From contig JACKET010000001.1 of the NCBI GenBank assembly GCA_020632875.1, positions 124,001-188,000 on the forward strand: a stretch of 64,000 nt of DNA, given 5' to 3'. How positions within the stretch are numbered: position 1 is the first letter of the stretch; each line of letters begins with the position of its first letter. The notes under the pieces were generated by a model. That model was given only the letters and a program-made list of their open reading frames with translations, had not been told where the DNA came from and ran no database searches. Source of the DNA: Alphaproteobacteria bacterium (GTDB taxonomy: Bacteria; Myxococcota_A; UBA796; GCA-2862545). The position numbers and the translations under genes are program-made. Shown here in pieces: positions 25,969-37,407 of this stretch.

Positions 25969-25972
<4 letters not shown>
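24122..25972 (+). CDS. Membrane sensor histidine kinase (NtrB-like output, HAMP)
   Basis: This 616-residue kinase starts at GTG 24122, after a GGGAGGG ribosome site. It has a transmembrane helix (about 8-30), a helical periplasmic sensor (about 31-195), a second helix (about 197-222), HAMP (about 223-275), a degenerate PAS-like region (about 283-370), and a HisKA domain with phosphoacceptor His396 in QITHEVRNPLNAL. The HATPase domain shows NVVRNAVEAG (N box), DDGPGMGPED (G1) and GTGLGLAI (G2). It overlaps the regulator by 4 nt, so the two form a two-component pair with a fixed ratio. The four-helix sensor region suggests a ligand- or partner-binding bundle. Confidence 0.93.
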
Positions 25973-27320
<1,348 letters not shown>

Positions 27321-27324
<4 letters not shown>

Positions 27325-28877
27325 GACGCGTATTCGTCCTGCTGGCATGGGTCGGCTGCAAGTCCGGAGAGCCGGAGGTCGCGTACCACACCGACGTCCG
27401 CCCGCTCATCGAGCGGAACTGCCTGGCGTGCCACACGGATGGCGCCATCGCGCCGTTCCCGCTCACCTCGTACGACGAGGTGCGCGTGGTGCAGGAGCTC
27501 GTCGTCAATGCCGTCGAGAGCCGCTCCATGCCGCCCTGGGGCCAGGATCCGTCCTGCCGCGAGGCCGTCGGCAGCCTGTGGCTGGAGGACGACGAGGTCG
27601 CGACGTTCACCGCGTGGCGCGACCAGGGCTTCCCGGAGGGCGATCCCGAGGCGTACCGCGCGCCCGCTCCCCGTGAAGAGCCGCCCGACGCGGGCCCGCC
27701 CGACCTCGACCTCGCTTCGGTGCCCTACACGCCGGACGACTCGCGTGCCGACGACTACCGGTGCCTGGTCCTCGGCGAGCCCACCCCCGACGACCTGTTC
27801 GTGACGGGGGCCGCCGTGCGCCCCGACCAGGTGGCGATGGCGCACCACGCGCTGATCTACGCGGTCCCCCGCGACGGGCGCGACCGCCTGCTGCAGCTCG
27901 ACGCCGACGACGCGGGCCCCGGCTACCGGTGCTTCGGCGATCCCGGCCTGTCCGACGCGCAGACCATCGGCGGGTGGGTGCCGGGCCGCGAGACGCGCCT
28001 GCTCCCCGAGGGCATGGCCATGCGCATCCCCGCGGGCAGCACGCTCGTCCTGCAGATGCACTACAACACCGCCGCCGTGTCCGAGGTCGCGCCCGACGCG
28101 AGCCGCATGCAGCTCTGGACCCTCCCCGAAGGCCAGCTCCCGACGCAGCTCCTCACGATCTTCCCGGTCGCCAAGACCGACCTCGCGATCCCGGCCGGCG
28201 ATCCGGCGTCCGTGCAGTCGAAGCTCCAGCGCATCCCGGTCGACGCGCACATCGCGGGCACCGCGCCGCACATGCACCTGCTCGGCAGGCGCCTGACGAC
28301 GAAGCTCGTGCGTCCCGACGGTGACGAGGAGTGCCTGTCCGACGTGCGGTACGACTTCGACTGGCAGCGCGCCTACGCCTTCCCCGAGCCCTACTGGGTG
28401 CCGATCACGGCCGACGACCGGCTCGAGATCACCTGCGAGTACGACAACTCCGGCGGGTCGGGCACGGTCACGTGGGGCGACGGCACGGCCGACGAGATGT
28501 GCCTCGACTACCTGTCGCTCGTGTCGCCGTACGTGGGTGCCGGCACGGGCCAGGTGTGCGACGGGGCCGCGGCGTGCGTCGATTCCTGCGCCGCAGACGA
28601 CGTGTCGTGCGCGCTCACGTGCATGATGGGCGCCGGAGACGGCTGCCTGCTGTGCGGCGCCGAGGTCGGGTTCAGCGACTGCACCATCCAGGCGTGCGTG
28701 CTCGACGCCATCCCGCTCGGCACCTGCATGGACGGCTGCGCCTACGCCGACGAGGACACCTTCGAGTGCCTCCTCGGCTCCTGCCGCTCCCAGGCCGAGC
28801 AGTACTGGGCGTGCAGAACGGCCGCTGTAGACGATGGGACGTGTCCCTCTGACGGCGAGAGTTGTCCGGGGTTGTGA
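27321..28877 (+). CDS. Copper type II ascorbate-dependent monooxygenase-like lipoprotein with cytochrome c motif
   Basis: This 518-residue protein has lipobox LAWVGC at residues 8-13. Residues 30-110 form a small c-type cytochrome domain with haem motif CLACH (34-38). The middle resembles peptidylglycine alpha-hydroxylating monooxygenase: likely copper ligands His175/176 (MAHHALIY), His247 (LQMHYN), His317/319 (PHMHLLG) and Met393 (DEMCLDY). All six positions of the two-copper centre are present. The last 110 residues are Cys-rich with about 16 cysteines, probably disulfide-linked. The haem could pass electrons to copper in place of ascorbate (inference). It is co-transcribed with the two-component genes through a 4-nt overlap. 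Confidence 0.88.
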
Positions 28878-28943
28878 AAATTCTTCTGAATGGCTGAGGG
28901 GCCCGCTTCGTTGAAGGGCCACACTTCCACAGGAGCCCCTCTC

Positions 28944-29594
28944 ATGAAGAATCTGTGTTTTGCCGCGGCATTCGCGGCCTGTGCCCTCGTGCCCTCTGCC
29001 GCCTCTGCGGGCGATACCCACTTCCGCTGGGGCGTCGGCGGCGGCACCGGCTACTTCGCCCCGGCCGGCCTCGTCGACTTCAACGTCGGGCTGCGGCTCG
29101 GCGCCCAGTTCAACGAGAAGATGGGCGTCTACGGCGAGCTCGGCTCGGTCTTCGGCTTCGGCTTCGGCGGCAGCGTGTCCGAGAACGGCGCCTCGCTTCG
29201 CGCCAAGGCCGTCGGGCTGTACGGTCTCACGCCGGTCTTCGAGTACTCGTTCGGCGGCGGGTTCATCGGCGGCGGTCCGGTCCTCGCGCGGGGCAGCTGG
29301 GTCGCGGTGAAGCAGTCGGCCGACGACCAGGGCAACGTGAGCCAGTCCGCCTATGTGGCGGGCGGGAGCTTCGTGCCCGGCCTCGACTTCCGCGTCGGCG
29401 CCATCGCGGGCAAGGCCGACGAGCGCGGCCGTCGCAAGGGCTTCTCGATCGCTCTGGACACGAAGATGCTGCTCGCGAAGGTCACGAGCGTCGATCAGAA
29501 CGTCAGCGGCTCGAACGTCAGCCAGGGCGTGGAGGTCGGCAAGTCGACGGTCGGCATCACGCCGATGCTGGTGTTCGGGTTCGACGCGCGGTGA
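28944..29594 (+). CDS. Outer-membrane beta-barrel-like protein
   Basis: This 216-residue protein starts at ATG 28944 behind AGGAG (9 nt). A signal peptide (NLCFAAAFAACALVPSAASA) is followed by alternating Gly/aromatic strands (WGVGGGTGYFAPAGLV, YGELGSVFGFGFGGS, FEYSFGGGFIGGGPV). It ends in VFGFDAR, with hydrophobic alternation but not a terminal Phe. An OmpA/OmpW-size barrel with eight strands is probable. Its 3' end overlaps the convergent pdxA gene by 38 nt. A short inverted repeat (GAGGGGC/GCCCCTC at about 28904 and 28936) lies in the 66-bp leader and could fold in the mRNA just before the start. Confidence 0.78.
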   Translation: MKNLCFAAAFAACALVPSAASAGDTHFRWGVGGGTGYFAPAGLVDFNVGLRLGAQFNEKMGVYGELGSVFGFGFGGSVSENGASLRAKAVGLYGLTPVFEYSFGGGFIGGGPVLARGSWVAVKQSADDQGNVSQSAYVAGGSFVPGLDFRVGAIAGKADERGRRKGFSIALDTKMLLAKVTSVDQNVSGSNVSQGVEVGKSTVGITPMLVFGFDAR

Positions 29595-30456
29595 GGTGCT
29601 GCGCGAGCTTCAGGGCCTCGCGCATGCTCGACGGGTCGGCGCGGCCCGTGCCGACGAGATCGTACGCCGTGCCGTGATCGACGCTCGTGCGGACGATCGG
29701 CAGCCCGAGCGTCCAGTTCACCGTGCGCCCGAAGTCGAGGGCCTTCAGCGGCACCAGGCCCTGGTCGTGGTACATCGCCACGATCAGGTCGCCCGGTGTG
29801 GTCGGGAGGAACGCGGCTTCTGCGCTCATCGGGCCGCGGGCGTCGATGCCGAGCGCGCGGCACCGCGCGACGGCGGGCGCGATGATGTCGATCTCCTCGC
29901 GCCCCAGCAGGCCCTCGTCGCCCGCGTGCGGGTTGAGCCCGCACACCGAGACCACCGGGGCCTCGATGCCGAGCCCGGCCAGCGCGTGGGCAGCGACGCG
30001 CACGGTGTGGACGACCACCTCTTCGGTGAGGGCGTCGGGCACCTCGCGGAGCGGCAGGTGCACCGTGACCAGCGCGACGCGCACCCGACCGCCGACGAAC
30101 GCCATCACCGGCTCGGGAACACCGCACAGGTGGCCCAGGAACCCCGTGTGGCCGGGCCAGGTGAAGCCCTGGGCCGCGAGCTTGGCCTTGTGGATGGGCC
30201 CGGTGACCATGGCCGCCGCGCGGCCCTCGAGGCACGCATCGACCGCCCAGCGTAGGGCCCGGACCTCGATCGGCTCGGTGCCGATGGGCTCGACGACCTC
30301 GAACGGCAGGCCGAGGCGGTCGAGCCAGGGCCGCATCGCGGCGCGGTCGCCGGCGATCACGGCGTTCACGTCGGGCAGATCCGCGAGGGCGCGGGCCGCG
30401 ACCTCGGGCCCGATGCCCGCCGGGTCGCCCGGCGTGACGACGAGCGGGAGCGCCAC
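29557..30456 (-). CDS. pdxA: 4-hydroxythreonine-4-phosphate dehydrogenase PdxA
   Basis: This is the NAD-dependent enzyme of pyridoxal-phosphate synthesis that oxidises 4-phosphohydroxy-threonine. The 299-residue chain begins VALPLVVTPGDPAGIGPEV (GTG start, 2 nt after the surA stop) and has the three metal-binding histidines in GPIHKAKL, LNPHAGDEG and MYHDQGLVPLK. Length is slightly short of the 320-330 typical for the family. It follows a SurA-like gene, the same order as in E. coli (surA-pdxA), which supports the call for both. The 3' end overlaps the convergent outer-membrane protein gene by 38 nt. Confidence 0.95.
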   Translation of the reverse strand: MALPLVVTPGDPAGIGPEVAARALADLPDVNAVIAGDRAAMRPWLDRLGLPFEVVEPIGTEPIEVRALRWAVDACLEGRAAAMVTGPIHKAKLAAQGFTWPGHTGFLGHLCGVPEPVMAFVGGRVRVALVTVHLPLREVPDALTEEVVVHTVRVAAHALAGLGIEAPVVSVCGLNPHAGDEGLLGREEIDIIAPAVARCRALGIDARGPMSAEAAFLPTTPGDLIVAMYHDQGLVPLKALDFGRTVNWTLGLPIVRTSVDHGTAYDLVGTGRADPSSMREALKLAQHLTARRTRTPASA

Positions 30457-30458
30457 GG

Positions 30459-31397
30459 CTAGCCCGCTTCGGGCAGCAGCACGCGGACGGCCGCCTCGCG
30501 ACGGGCCCGCTGGTACCACTCCTCTTCGGCCTCCTGCACGCGCATGCCGAAGAGCTGGTTCTGCAGGGCCACCTGGACCTCTTCGAAGGGCTTCACCTCG
30601 CCCTCGACGGTCTCGCGGCTCTCGACGCGCGCGATCATCAGCACGTTGCCGACGCGGATGGGCTCGAGGAACTTCCCGACCTCGGCGTCGAACACGACCT
30701 CGTCGAGCTGCGGGGTGAGCTGGCCCTTCTTGTAGGGCCGGCCGCCGAGCGCCTTGGACACGCCGGCGCCGTCGTAGAGGGCTTTTGCCTCCTCCCAGTC
30801 CTGCTCGCCGCTGTTGAGCGCGGCGACGAGCGCGCTGGACTGCTCGATGACGGGCGCCTGGGCCTCTTCGTCGGGCGGTAGGACGATGCCGATGGCGTCG
30901 AGCTGCACGACGGGCGCGCGCTCGGTGCGGGCGGTGCGCTGGTAGAGGTCGCGGACCTCGTCGTCGGACACCGACACGCGCGGGGCCAGCACGCGCTGCT
31001 GGAACCGCTGGACCTGGAGCTGCTCGCGGAGCTGGTCGCGGTACGCGTCCCACTTCAGCCCGCTCGCCTCGACCTCGGTGCGGAGCGCCGTGCGGTCGGC
31101 CATGCCGTAGTCGCGCACGATGCTGTCGATGGCCTGGTCGACCTCGGCGCTGGTGACGTCGATCTTGAGGCGGTTCAGCTCGCGCCGCATGAGCGCGCGC
31201 TTCACGAGGGCATCGAGGATCTCGAGCTCGGCTTCGTGCAGGCACCGCTCGCGGCCGAAGGGCGACGTGCAGCGCTCGTCGATGAACTCACCGCCCAGCT
31301 CGTAGATCTCGGACAGCGCGATCACGTCTTCGTCGACCACCGCGGCGATGCGGTCGACCACGCCGTTCGACGCGAGCGCGAGCGAGACGAAGAGCAT
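30459..31397 (-). CDS. surA: SurA-like periplasmic chaperone/peptidyl-prolyl isomerase
   Basis: This 312-residue protein starts at ATG 31397 behind GGGAGG. It has a short signal peptide, then the SurA N-terminal motif VDRIAAVVDEDVIALSEI, two helices (ELEILDALVKRALMRREL), and one parvulin-like domain (about 190-290, GQLTPQLDEVVFDAEVGKFLE). E. coli SurA has two parvulin domains; this protein has one degenerate copy. The role is folding of outer-membrane proteins. It is followed by pdxA two nucleotides later, the same gene order as in gamma-proteobacteria. The symbol is assigned by similarity of plan and context, not by a search. Confidence 0.82.
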   Translation of the reverse strand: MLFVSLALASNGVVDRIAAVVDEDVIALSEIYELGGEFIDERCTSPFGRERCLHEAELEILDALVKRALMRRELNRLKIDVTSAEVDQAIDSIVRDYGMADRTALRTEVEASGLKWDAYRDQLREQLQVQRFQQRVLAPRVSVSDDEVRDLYQRTARTERAPVVQLDAIGIVLPPDEEAQAPVIEQSSALVAALNSGEQDWEEAKALYDGAGVSKALGGRPYKKGQLTPQLDEVVFDAEVGKFLEPIRVGNVLMIARVESRETVEGEVKPFEEVQVALQNQLFGMRVQEAEEEWYQRARREAAVRVLLPEAG

Positions 31398-31480
31398 TTC
31401 GGTGCCTCCCGGGTGCGCTCCCCGCAGGGGAGTTCGCCTTCCGGCCCTGGTCTATTGCGTCGGCGTCGGGCGTGCCCGCG

Positions 31481-31921
31481 TCACAACGCGGTGCAGGGGC
31501 CGTCCGGGAAGAGGTCGTAGTGCGCGGGGTCGTCGCCCCAGACGAAGCAGTCGCCGCTGTCGTCGCCGATGAGGATGTACGTGACGGCGGGCGTGGCGTC
31601 GGCGGGCGTGTCGACGGACAACAGCATCGTCTCGCCCTCGACGATCTGTACGATGGTGTCGACATGCGTCAGGACCGTCTCGGCACCGTCGAGCGGGTGG
31701 CAGAGCTGGAAGCCGTCGGTGCCGCGGAAGCAGTCTTCGCCGTTCCACGGCACGGCGCCGAGCCGCGCGACGGCGGTCTGGGCGTAGCCGAAGTGGTACG
31801 GCTCGATGGGGTCGGTGACGCGGATCACCATCTCGTCCGGAGAGTCGCGCAGCTCGACCTCGGCTTCGGGGACCATCGGGGAGCAGGCGACGGAGAGCAG
31901 GAGGAGGGGGAGTGACCGCAT
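31481..31921 (-). CDS. Small lipoprotein of the 'GDDP' family (146 aa)
   Basis: This 146-residue lipoprotein has lipobox LLSVAC at about residues 8-13, starting at ATG 31921. The mature part has paired cysteines (DCFRGTDGFQLC) and a strand TYILIGDDSGDCFVWGDDP. The same ending pattern (a hydrophobic strand, then D-C-x-V/x-x-G-D-D-P) is found in the lipoprotein at 34260 and more loosely in that at 33764, so these may be paralogues. Function unknown. It diverges from the gene at 31989 with a 67-bp gap. Confidence 0.7.
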   Translation of the reverse strand: MRSLPLLLLSVACSPMVPEAEVELRDSPDEMVIRVTDPIEPYHFGYAQTAVARLGAVPWNGEDCFRGTDGFQLCHPLDGAETVLTHVDTIVQIVEGETMLLSVDTPADATPAVTYILIGDDSGDCFVWGDDPAHYDLFPDGPCTAL

Positions 31922-31988
31922 GGGACCATGGTAGCGCAGGGGACGCGTTCCAGTCGCCACGGGGTTATCTGCGGCGCTGGGAGGAACC

Positions 31989-32504
31989 ATGCGGAAGCTG
32001 ACGGCCCTCGCGACGGCGCTCGTCGTCATGACCCTCGGAACGGGCGGCAAGCTCGACAAGCTCGAGTCCTACGAGCGCGACCACTACCAGGCGCTCGAGG
32101 TGTGGTTCAAGGACAACAAGGAGAAGAAGGCGTACCTCAAGCTGAAGACGCCTGCCGAACGCGACCAGTGGCTGAAGGACATGGGCTACTGGGACCGGTT
32201 CTACAAGTACGACGAGTACGACCAGAAGGCGATCCTCTCCCGCGAGCCCAAGGTCGGCTGGACGCAGGACATGGTCTACATGGCCTGGGGCCCGCCCTAC
32301 ACGAAGGTCAAGTCGACCAAGCGCACCGCGCAGGAGTCGATGATCCTGAAGTACCGGCTCGAGGTCACCAAAGACGGTGAGCACATGATCTGGGAGCCGG
32401 GCTCCAAAGAGACGTACAAGGCCGTCCGCCGCTACCAGACCGACCTGTACCTCGACGACCGCAAGGTGGTCGAGATCGTGCAGAAGGAAGAGTGGGAGCA
32501 GTAG
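31989..32504 (+). CDS. Secreted or membrane-anchored small protein with GWxTD-like segment
   Basis: This 171-residue protein has an N-terminal hydrophobic segment (KLTALATALVVMTLGTG) that is a weak signal peptide or anchor, and then a highly charged helix (DKLESYERDHYQALEVWFKD). Residues 90-120 read GWTQDMVYMAWGPPYTKVK, which resembles the GWxTD-type domain found in small Myxococcota secreted proteins, and the remaining strands are lysine-rich. The stop is overlapped by 13 nt by the following GNAT gene. Its role is unknown; location is probably periplasmic. Confidence 0.7.
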   Translation: MRKLTALATALVVMTLGTGGKLDKLESYERDHYQALEVWFKDNKEKKAYLKLKTPAERDQWLKDMGYWDRFYKYDEYDQKAILSREPKVGWTQDMVYMAWGPPYTKVKSTKRTAQESMILKYRLEVTKDGEHMIWEPGSKETYKAVRRYQTDLYLDDRKVVEIVQKEEWEQ

Positions 32505-33034
32505 AAGACGGGGCGCAGCGGCTCCGGATCCGCGAGGGCAGCCCACGGGACGCCCTCGAGCTGCTGACCCTCCGGCGCGACGTGCTCGCCGAGGGTCGGT
32601 GGTTCATCGGAACCGAGGTGGACCGCACGCTCGAGCAGGAGATCCGCAACATCGCCGCCCTGAAGGCCTCGCTGACGCAGGCCCTGCTCGTGGCCCGTCT
32701 GGACGGGCGCCTCGTCGGCATGGTGTCGCTGACGAACCCGCCCTTCCGCCGCACCCAGCACGTGGTGAAGCTCGAGATCATGGTCGAGGAGGCGAGTCGC
32801 GGCCAGGGCATCGGCAAGGCGCTGCTCGAAGCCGCGCTCGACTGGGCGGAGGCGGCACCCGTCGCGAAGATCGGGCTGAACGTGTTCGCCGACAACGCGC
32901 GGGCCCTGGCCCTGTACCGGTCGCTCGGGTTCGCGGAGGAGGGCCGGCGGTCGCGGGAGTACCGGATGGAGGACGGCACGTGGCGCGACGACGTGCTGCT
33001 GTACCGCTTCGTGGGCGGCGAGGAGCCGCTCTAG
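32492..33034 (+). CDS. GNAT-family N-acetyltransferase
   Basis: This 180-residue GCN5-related acetyltransferase uses acetyl-CoA. Motif A is clear: LEIMVEEASRGQGIGKALLEAALDWA (about 90-115) with the GQGIGKAL pyrophosphate loop, followed by NVFADNARALALYRSLGF (motif B). The GTG start at 32492 overlaps the preceding gene by 13 nt. An acceptor substrate cannot be read. The shape matches RimJ/RimL-like GNATs in general, with RREYRMEDGTWRDDVLLYR at the end resembling phosphinothricin/spermidine-type members. Confidence 0.88.
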   Translation: MGAVEDGAQRLRIREGSPRDALELLTLRRDVLAEGRWFIGTEVDRTLEQEIRNIAALKASLTQALLVARLDGRLVGMVSLTNPPFRRTQHVVKLEIMVEEASRGQGIGKALLEAALDWAEAAPVAKIGLNVFADNARALALYRSLGFAEEGRRSREYRMEDGTWRDDVLLYRFVGGEEPL

Positions 33035-33050
33035 GCGGCCCGCCCGAGGG

Positions 33051-33371
33051 TCAGCGAACCCGCAACCGCGTGACCATGGCGCCGATGCGTCGGAGCTCGG
33101 CGCATCGTTCGGCACAGCCCGCGAAGTCGGCGACATGGAGTGCGGCGAAGGCTTCGCCAGCCGAGCCCTTCGCGATGCGGAGGTGATTCATGCCCGACTT
33201 GCCGCCGCGGCACATCCCCTCTGCGATGTTCAGGACGACCGAGTCGGCCGCGCGGATGGCTTCGCCGCGGAGGTGATGGGCGTCGGGTGGCCAGTGGGTG
33301 GTGCGCATCCAGCGCGCCACGGAGACGGCGAGCTTGTAGACATCGAGACCTTCGAAGGCGAATTCGTGCAT
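33051..33371 (-). CDS. Four-helix-bundle protein (23S rRNA intervening-sequence/S23 family)
   Basis: This 106-residue protein is of the S23/IVP type: LDVYKLAVSVARWM near the N-terminus, EAIRAADSVVLNIAEG (typical NIAEG motif, about 37-52), RIAKGSAGEAFAALHVA and a final LRRIGAMVTRL. The family is named after proteins in 23S rRNA intervening sequences and includes the Avd accessory protein of diversity-generating retroelements, but many members stand alone. Here no rRNA gene or reverse transcriptase is nearby. The start at 33371 lies 3 nt from a long hairpin, and beyond that from the heptamer array, which may be its 5' untranslated region. Confidence 0.88.
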   Translation of the reverse strand: MHEFAFEGLDVYKLAVSVARWMRTTHWPPDAHHLRGEAIRAADSVVLNIAEGMCRGGKSGMNHLRIAKGSAGEAFAALHVADFAGCAERCAELRRIGAMVTRLRVR

Positions 33372-33374
33372 GGC

Positions 33375-33460
33375 GGGCTCCAGCGGACGGAGGACCGGGA
33401 ATCGGCCCCGTCACCGCGGAACGCGGGGGCCGATTCCCGGGCCGCAGTCCGCTGGAGCCC
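33375..33460. repeat. Long hairpin (86 bp palindrome) at the 5' end of the four-helix gene
   Basis: GGGCTCCAGCGGAC (33375-33388) pairs exactly with 33447-33460, and CCGGGAATCGGCCCC (33395-33409) pairs exactly with 33426-33440. A symmetric 6/6 internal loop separates these stems and a 16-nt apical loop closes the structure. A transcript of the four-helix gene would carry this fold immediately before the start codon. Such a stable structure could mask or regulate translation, or be an RNA element bound by the protein. Confidence 0.93.
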
Positions 33461-33758
<298 letters not shown>

Positions 33759-33763
33759 CCGCC

Positions 33764-34249
33764 CTAAGGACAGGCCGGAATCCCGGGAATCCCATCGAAC
33801 ACCGCAGGATCGGGCCCCAGGACGCGACACTGGATGCGGGCTCCGAGCGGGTTCTGCACCCAGAACAGCGTGTTGACGGGCTCGGCGCACGTGAAGCGGG
33901 TGTTCACGCCGTTCACCTGGAGCCGCCAGTCGCTCACGATGGGCAGTACCTGGTGCATGCGGTCCCATGCGCCGTTCGGGTCGGACTCGACCACGCCGAC
34001 GACCTGACCCTCGACGACGCTGCCGTCGACCGTCCACCACGCGAGCATGCCGCCGGACCAGTGCTCGGTCTCTGCGTCGATCACCCACTGGCCGGCCTGC
34101 ACGTCGCAGTCGCGGGCGAGGGACACGAGCACCGGGTTCTCGTCGTCCGGGATCATCGGCGGGTCGGTGTCGGGCGTCGCCGACCCGCGCGGCAGGCACG
34201 AGACGCAGGAGAGCCCGCCCAGCAGACCTGCGAGGCGGGCTCTCGTCAT
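33764..34249 (-). CDS. Small lipoprotein with Cys pair (161 aa)
   Basis: This 161-residue lipoprotein has lipobox LSCVSC (about residues 13-18). It is acidic with few helices: DCDVQAGQWVIDAETEHWSGG, then ESDPNGAWDRMHQVLPIV and a C-terminal RFTCAEPVNTLFWVQNPLG ... CRVLGPDP. This plan matches the neighbouring gene at 34260 (DANGFWDQW, TVFNCDNEGFLTYVIEVYNEGG ... CAVFGDDP), so the two are tandem paralogues 10 nt apart. Function unknown. Its stop lies next to the heptamer array. Confidence 0.75.
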   Translation of the reverse strand: MTRARLAGLLGGLSCVSCLPRGSATPDTDPPMIPDDENPVLVSLARDCDVQAGQWVIDAETEHWSGGMLAWWTVDGSVVEGQVVGVVESDPNGAWDRMHQVLPIVSDWRLQVNGVNTRFTCAEPVNTLFWVQNPLGARIQCRVLGPDPAVFDGIPGIPACP

Positions 34250-34259
34250 CGGACCTGGA

Positions 34260-34841
34260 CTACTGGTTCCAGTTGATGCAGTCGGCGAACTTGTTGCCGA
34301 TCACGGTGCCATTCGGGTTCGCGGCCCCGCCCGGCCAGGTGCCGCTGATGATCGCCTGGGGGTCGTCGCCGAAGACGGCGCAGTCGGAGACCGCGCCACC
34401 CTCGTTGTAGACCTCGATCACGTAGGTGAGGAAGCCCTCGTTGTCGCAGTTGAAGACGGTGGAGGTGCCGGGCACCTGGCTCGCGAGCGACGCCTCGTCG
34501 GCGAGCGAGGTCGACCACTGGTCCCAGAAGCCGTTCGCGTCTTCGCCGCTGTCGACGTAGGACATCGGGTGCTCTTCGTCGAAGGTGGGGTCGAAGCTGG
34601 TGTCGAAGATGTAGAGCACCGCGTCGCTGGCCCAGCCGCTGTTCTCGATGGCGAACTCGTAGGCCGTGCCGGCGCCGTTGCAGCCCGCGGGGTTGATGAG
34701 CTGGATCAGCGGGTCGGGGACGACCGTGGGCGGAGCCTCACCGGTGTCGAACGTGTCGGTGACCTGAGTATCGGTGCCGTTGGTGCAGGCCATGGTGAGG
34801 CCGAGCGCGCCAGCGACGAGCGCCAGGTGAGCGAATTTCAT
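34260..34841 (-). CDS. Small lipoprotein, paralogue of the adjacent 161-aa lipoprotein
   Basis: This 193-residue lipoprotein starts at ATG 34841 (AGGAGGAGACCCC before it) and has lipobox GLTMAC at about residues 14-19. The mature region begins with a Thr/Asp-rich spacer (TDTFDTGEAPPTVVPDP). Then come CNGAGTAYEFAIENSGWASDA, DANGFWDQWSTSLADEA, TVFNCDNEGFLTYVIEVYN and CAVFGDDP. It shares order and residues with the gene at 33764 and, more loosely, with that at 31481. Extracellular or periplasmic anchoring is likely, with a disulfide between the Cys residues. Function unknown. Confidence 0.77.
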   Translation of the reverse strand: MKFAHLALVAGALGLTMACTNGTDTQVTDTFDTGEAPPTVVPDPLIQLINPAGCNGAGTAYEFAIENSGWASDAVLYIFDTSFDPTFDEEHPMSYVDSGEDANGFWDQWSTSLADEASLASQVPGTSTVFNCDNEGFLTYVIEVYNEGGAVSDCAVFGDDPQAIISGTWPGGAANPNGTVIGNKFADCINWNQ

Positions 34842-34938
34842 GGGGTCTCCTCCTGTCGCCATCCGGCGACTCTCTCCAGATGGTGTACCCTACGCCCGAT
34901 CGGGGATCAATCCCCAATCGCGGCGCTGTCAGCGCGTG

Positions 34939-36582
<1,644 letters not shown>

Positions 36583-36671
36583 CCCGGCCCGACTAACACG
36601 CGTACTCCGGGCGCGTACGACTTCCGGCGCGCGAAGCAGCGTGTGGGCCGAAGGGCGGGTAGGCTTGGCCC

Positions 36672-37100
36672 ATGAAGCTCCCGTACTGGCTCCCGTTCGC
36701 CCTGCTCTGGGCGTGCAGCATCGACGCCTCCGACCCGTTCGGCGGGCAGGAGGGCGAGCCGCTCACCGACGACGAGGTCCCCGAGCCGCCGCCCCCCGCG
36801 GCGGATCCCGACTTCGACGGCGCGCTCGATGCCTGCGCGGTCGCTGCGAGCTGCGATGGGCCTGGCTGGTGCGCCGACTACAGCGGCGACACGCTGCCGC
36901 CCGACTTCGAGGCCGACTGCGAGGCGGTCGGCGGGGTGGTGTCCGACACGCCCTGCGACAATGCCGAGAACGCGGGCTTCTGCCGCGACGCCGAGAGCTA
37001 CGACATGTGCACGGTGGTGTGGGTCTACGACGACCTCGCGAAAGACGCCGGCGCGTTCTGCGAAGACCTCGGCCTGGACTTCGTGAGCCCACGAGGCTGA
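36672..37100 (+). CDS. Small Cys-rich lipoprotein (142 aa)
   Basis: This 142-residue lipoprotein has lipobox LLWAC at about residues 11-15, a Pro/Glu/Asp spacer (DDEVPEPPPPAADPD), and eight further cysteines from residue 54 onward (CAVAASCDGPGWC, DCEAVGGVVSDTPC, FCRD, CTVV, CEDL). Regular spacing suggests disulfides. No family was recognised. It diverges from hflX with 89 bp between. It is followed by a 307-bp gap with simple repeats. Confidence 0.75.
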   Translation: MKLPYWLPFALLWACSIDASDPFGGQEGEPLTDDEVPEPPPPAADPDFDGALDACAVAASCDGPGWCADYSGDTLPPDFEADCEAVGGVVSDTPCDNAENAGFCRDAESYDMCTVVWVYDDLAKDAGAFCEDLGLDFVSPRG

Positions 37101-37407
37101 GTGCGGACGCTCCGGACAATGGGGTCGGCACGCACCGCGCAGAAGGCGCGGAAGAAGAAGAAGAAGAAGAAGAAGAAGCCGGGCTCCGAGCGTCTCAGGG
37201 CCTCACGCAGATGACGCAGAAGGACGCAGATGACGCAGAAACGAGGCCGCCCCGGGTCGAGCGTCCTCGTTTCCCCGGGCCGTCGACGGGGATTGCACCA
37301 CCGAGACCGCCAGGCAGGCCGGCGTCTCGGGCTGCTCGTCCTGCAGAAACAGAAGAGGCCCCCGGCGATTGCCGGGAGCCTCGTGAGGACGCGAGCCTCG
37401 TGAGCGG
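37101..37407. repeat. Intergenic gap with (GAA)9, a 17-bp direct repeat and a terminator
   Basis: No gene is seen. (GAA)9G occupies 37151-37178 on the plus strand. ACGCAGATGACGCAGAA occurs at 37205-37221 and again at 37224-37240, so two copies 19 bp apart. A hairpin at 37355-37382 serves the minus-strand flotillin gene (listed separately). Nothing else is supported in this stretch. Confidence 0.88.
37355..37382 (-). terminator. Intrinsic terminator of the flotillin operon
   Basis: On the minus strand GAGGCTCCCGGC and GCCGGGGGCCTC form a 12-bp stem with one mismatch and a short AATC loop, followed by a T-rich tail (TTCTGTTTCTG). It lies 25 bp downstream of the flotillin stop codon, the expected place for the end of the transcript. 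Confidence 0.85.

Noticed and set aside
27330..27360. Sigma-54 promoter (TGGCAT-N-GGCTGC) at the start of the copper enzyme gene
   Set aside because: The match is partial, the spacing GG/GC is off, and it lies inside the coding sequence.
33051..33371. Diversity-generating retroelement accessory protein (Avd)
   Set aside because: The four-helix plan fits, but there is no reverse transcriptase, template/variable repeat pair or variable-domain target nearby.
37151..37178. (GAA)9 as a coding stretch (poly-Lys/Glu)
   Set aside because: The surrounding frames lack a ribosome site and the stretch lies between a stop codon and a terminator.
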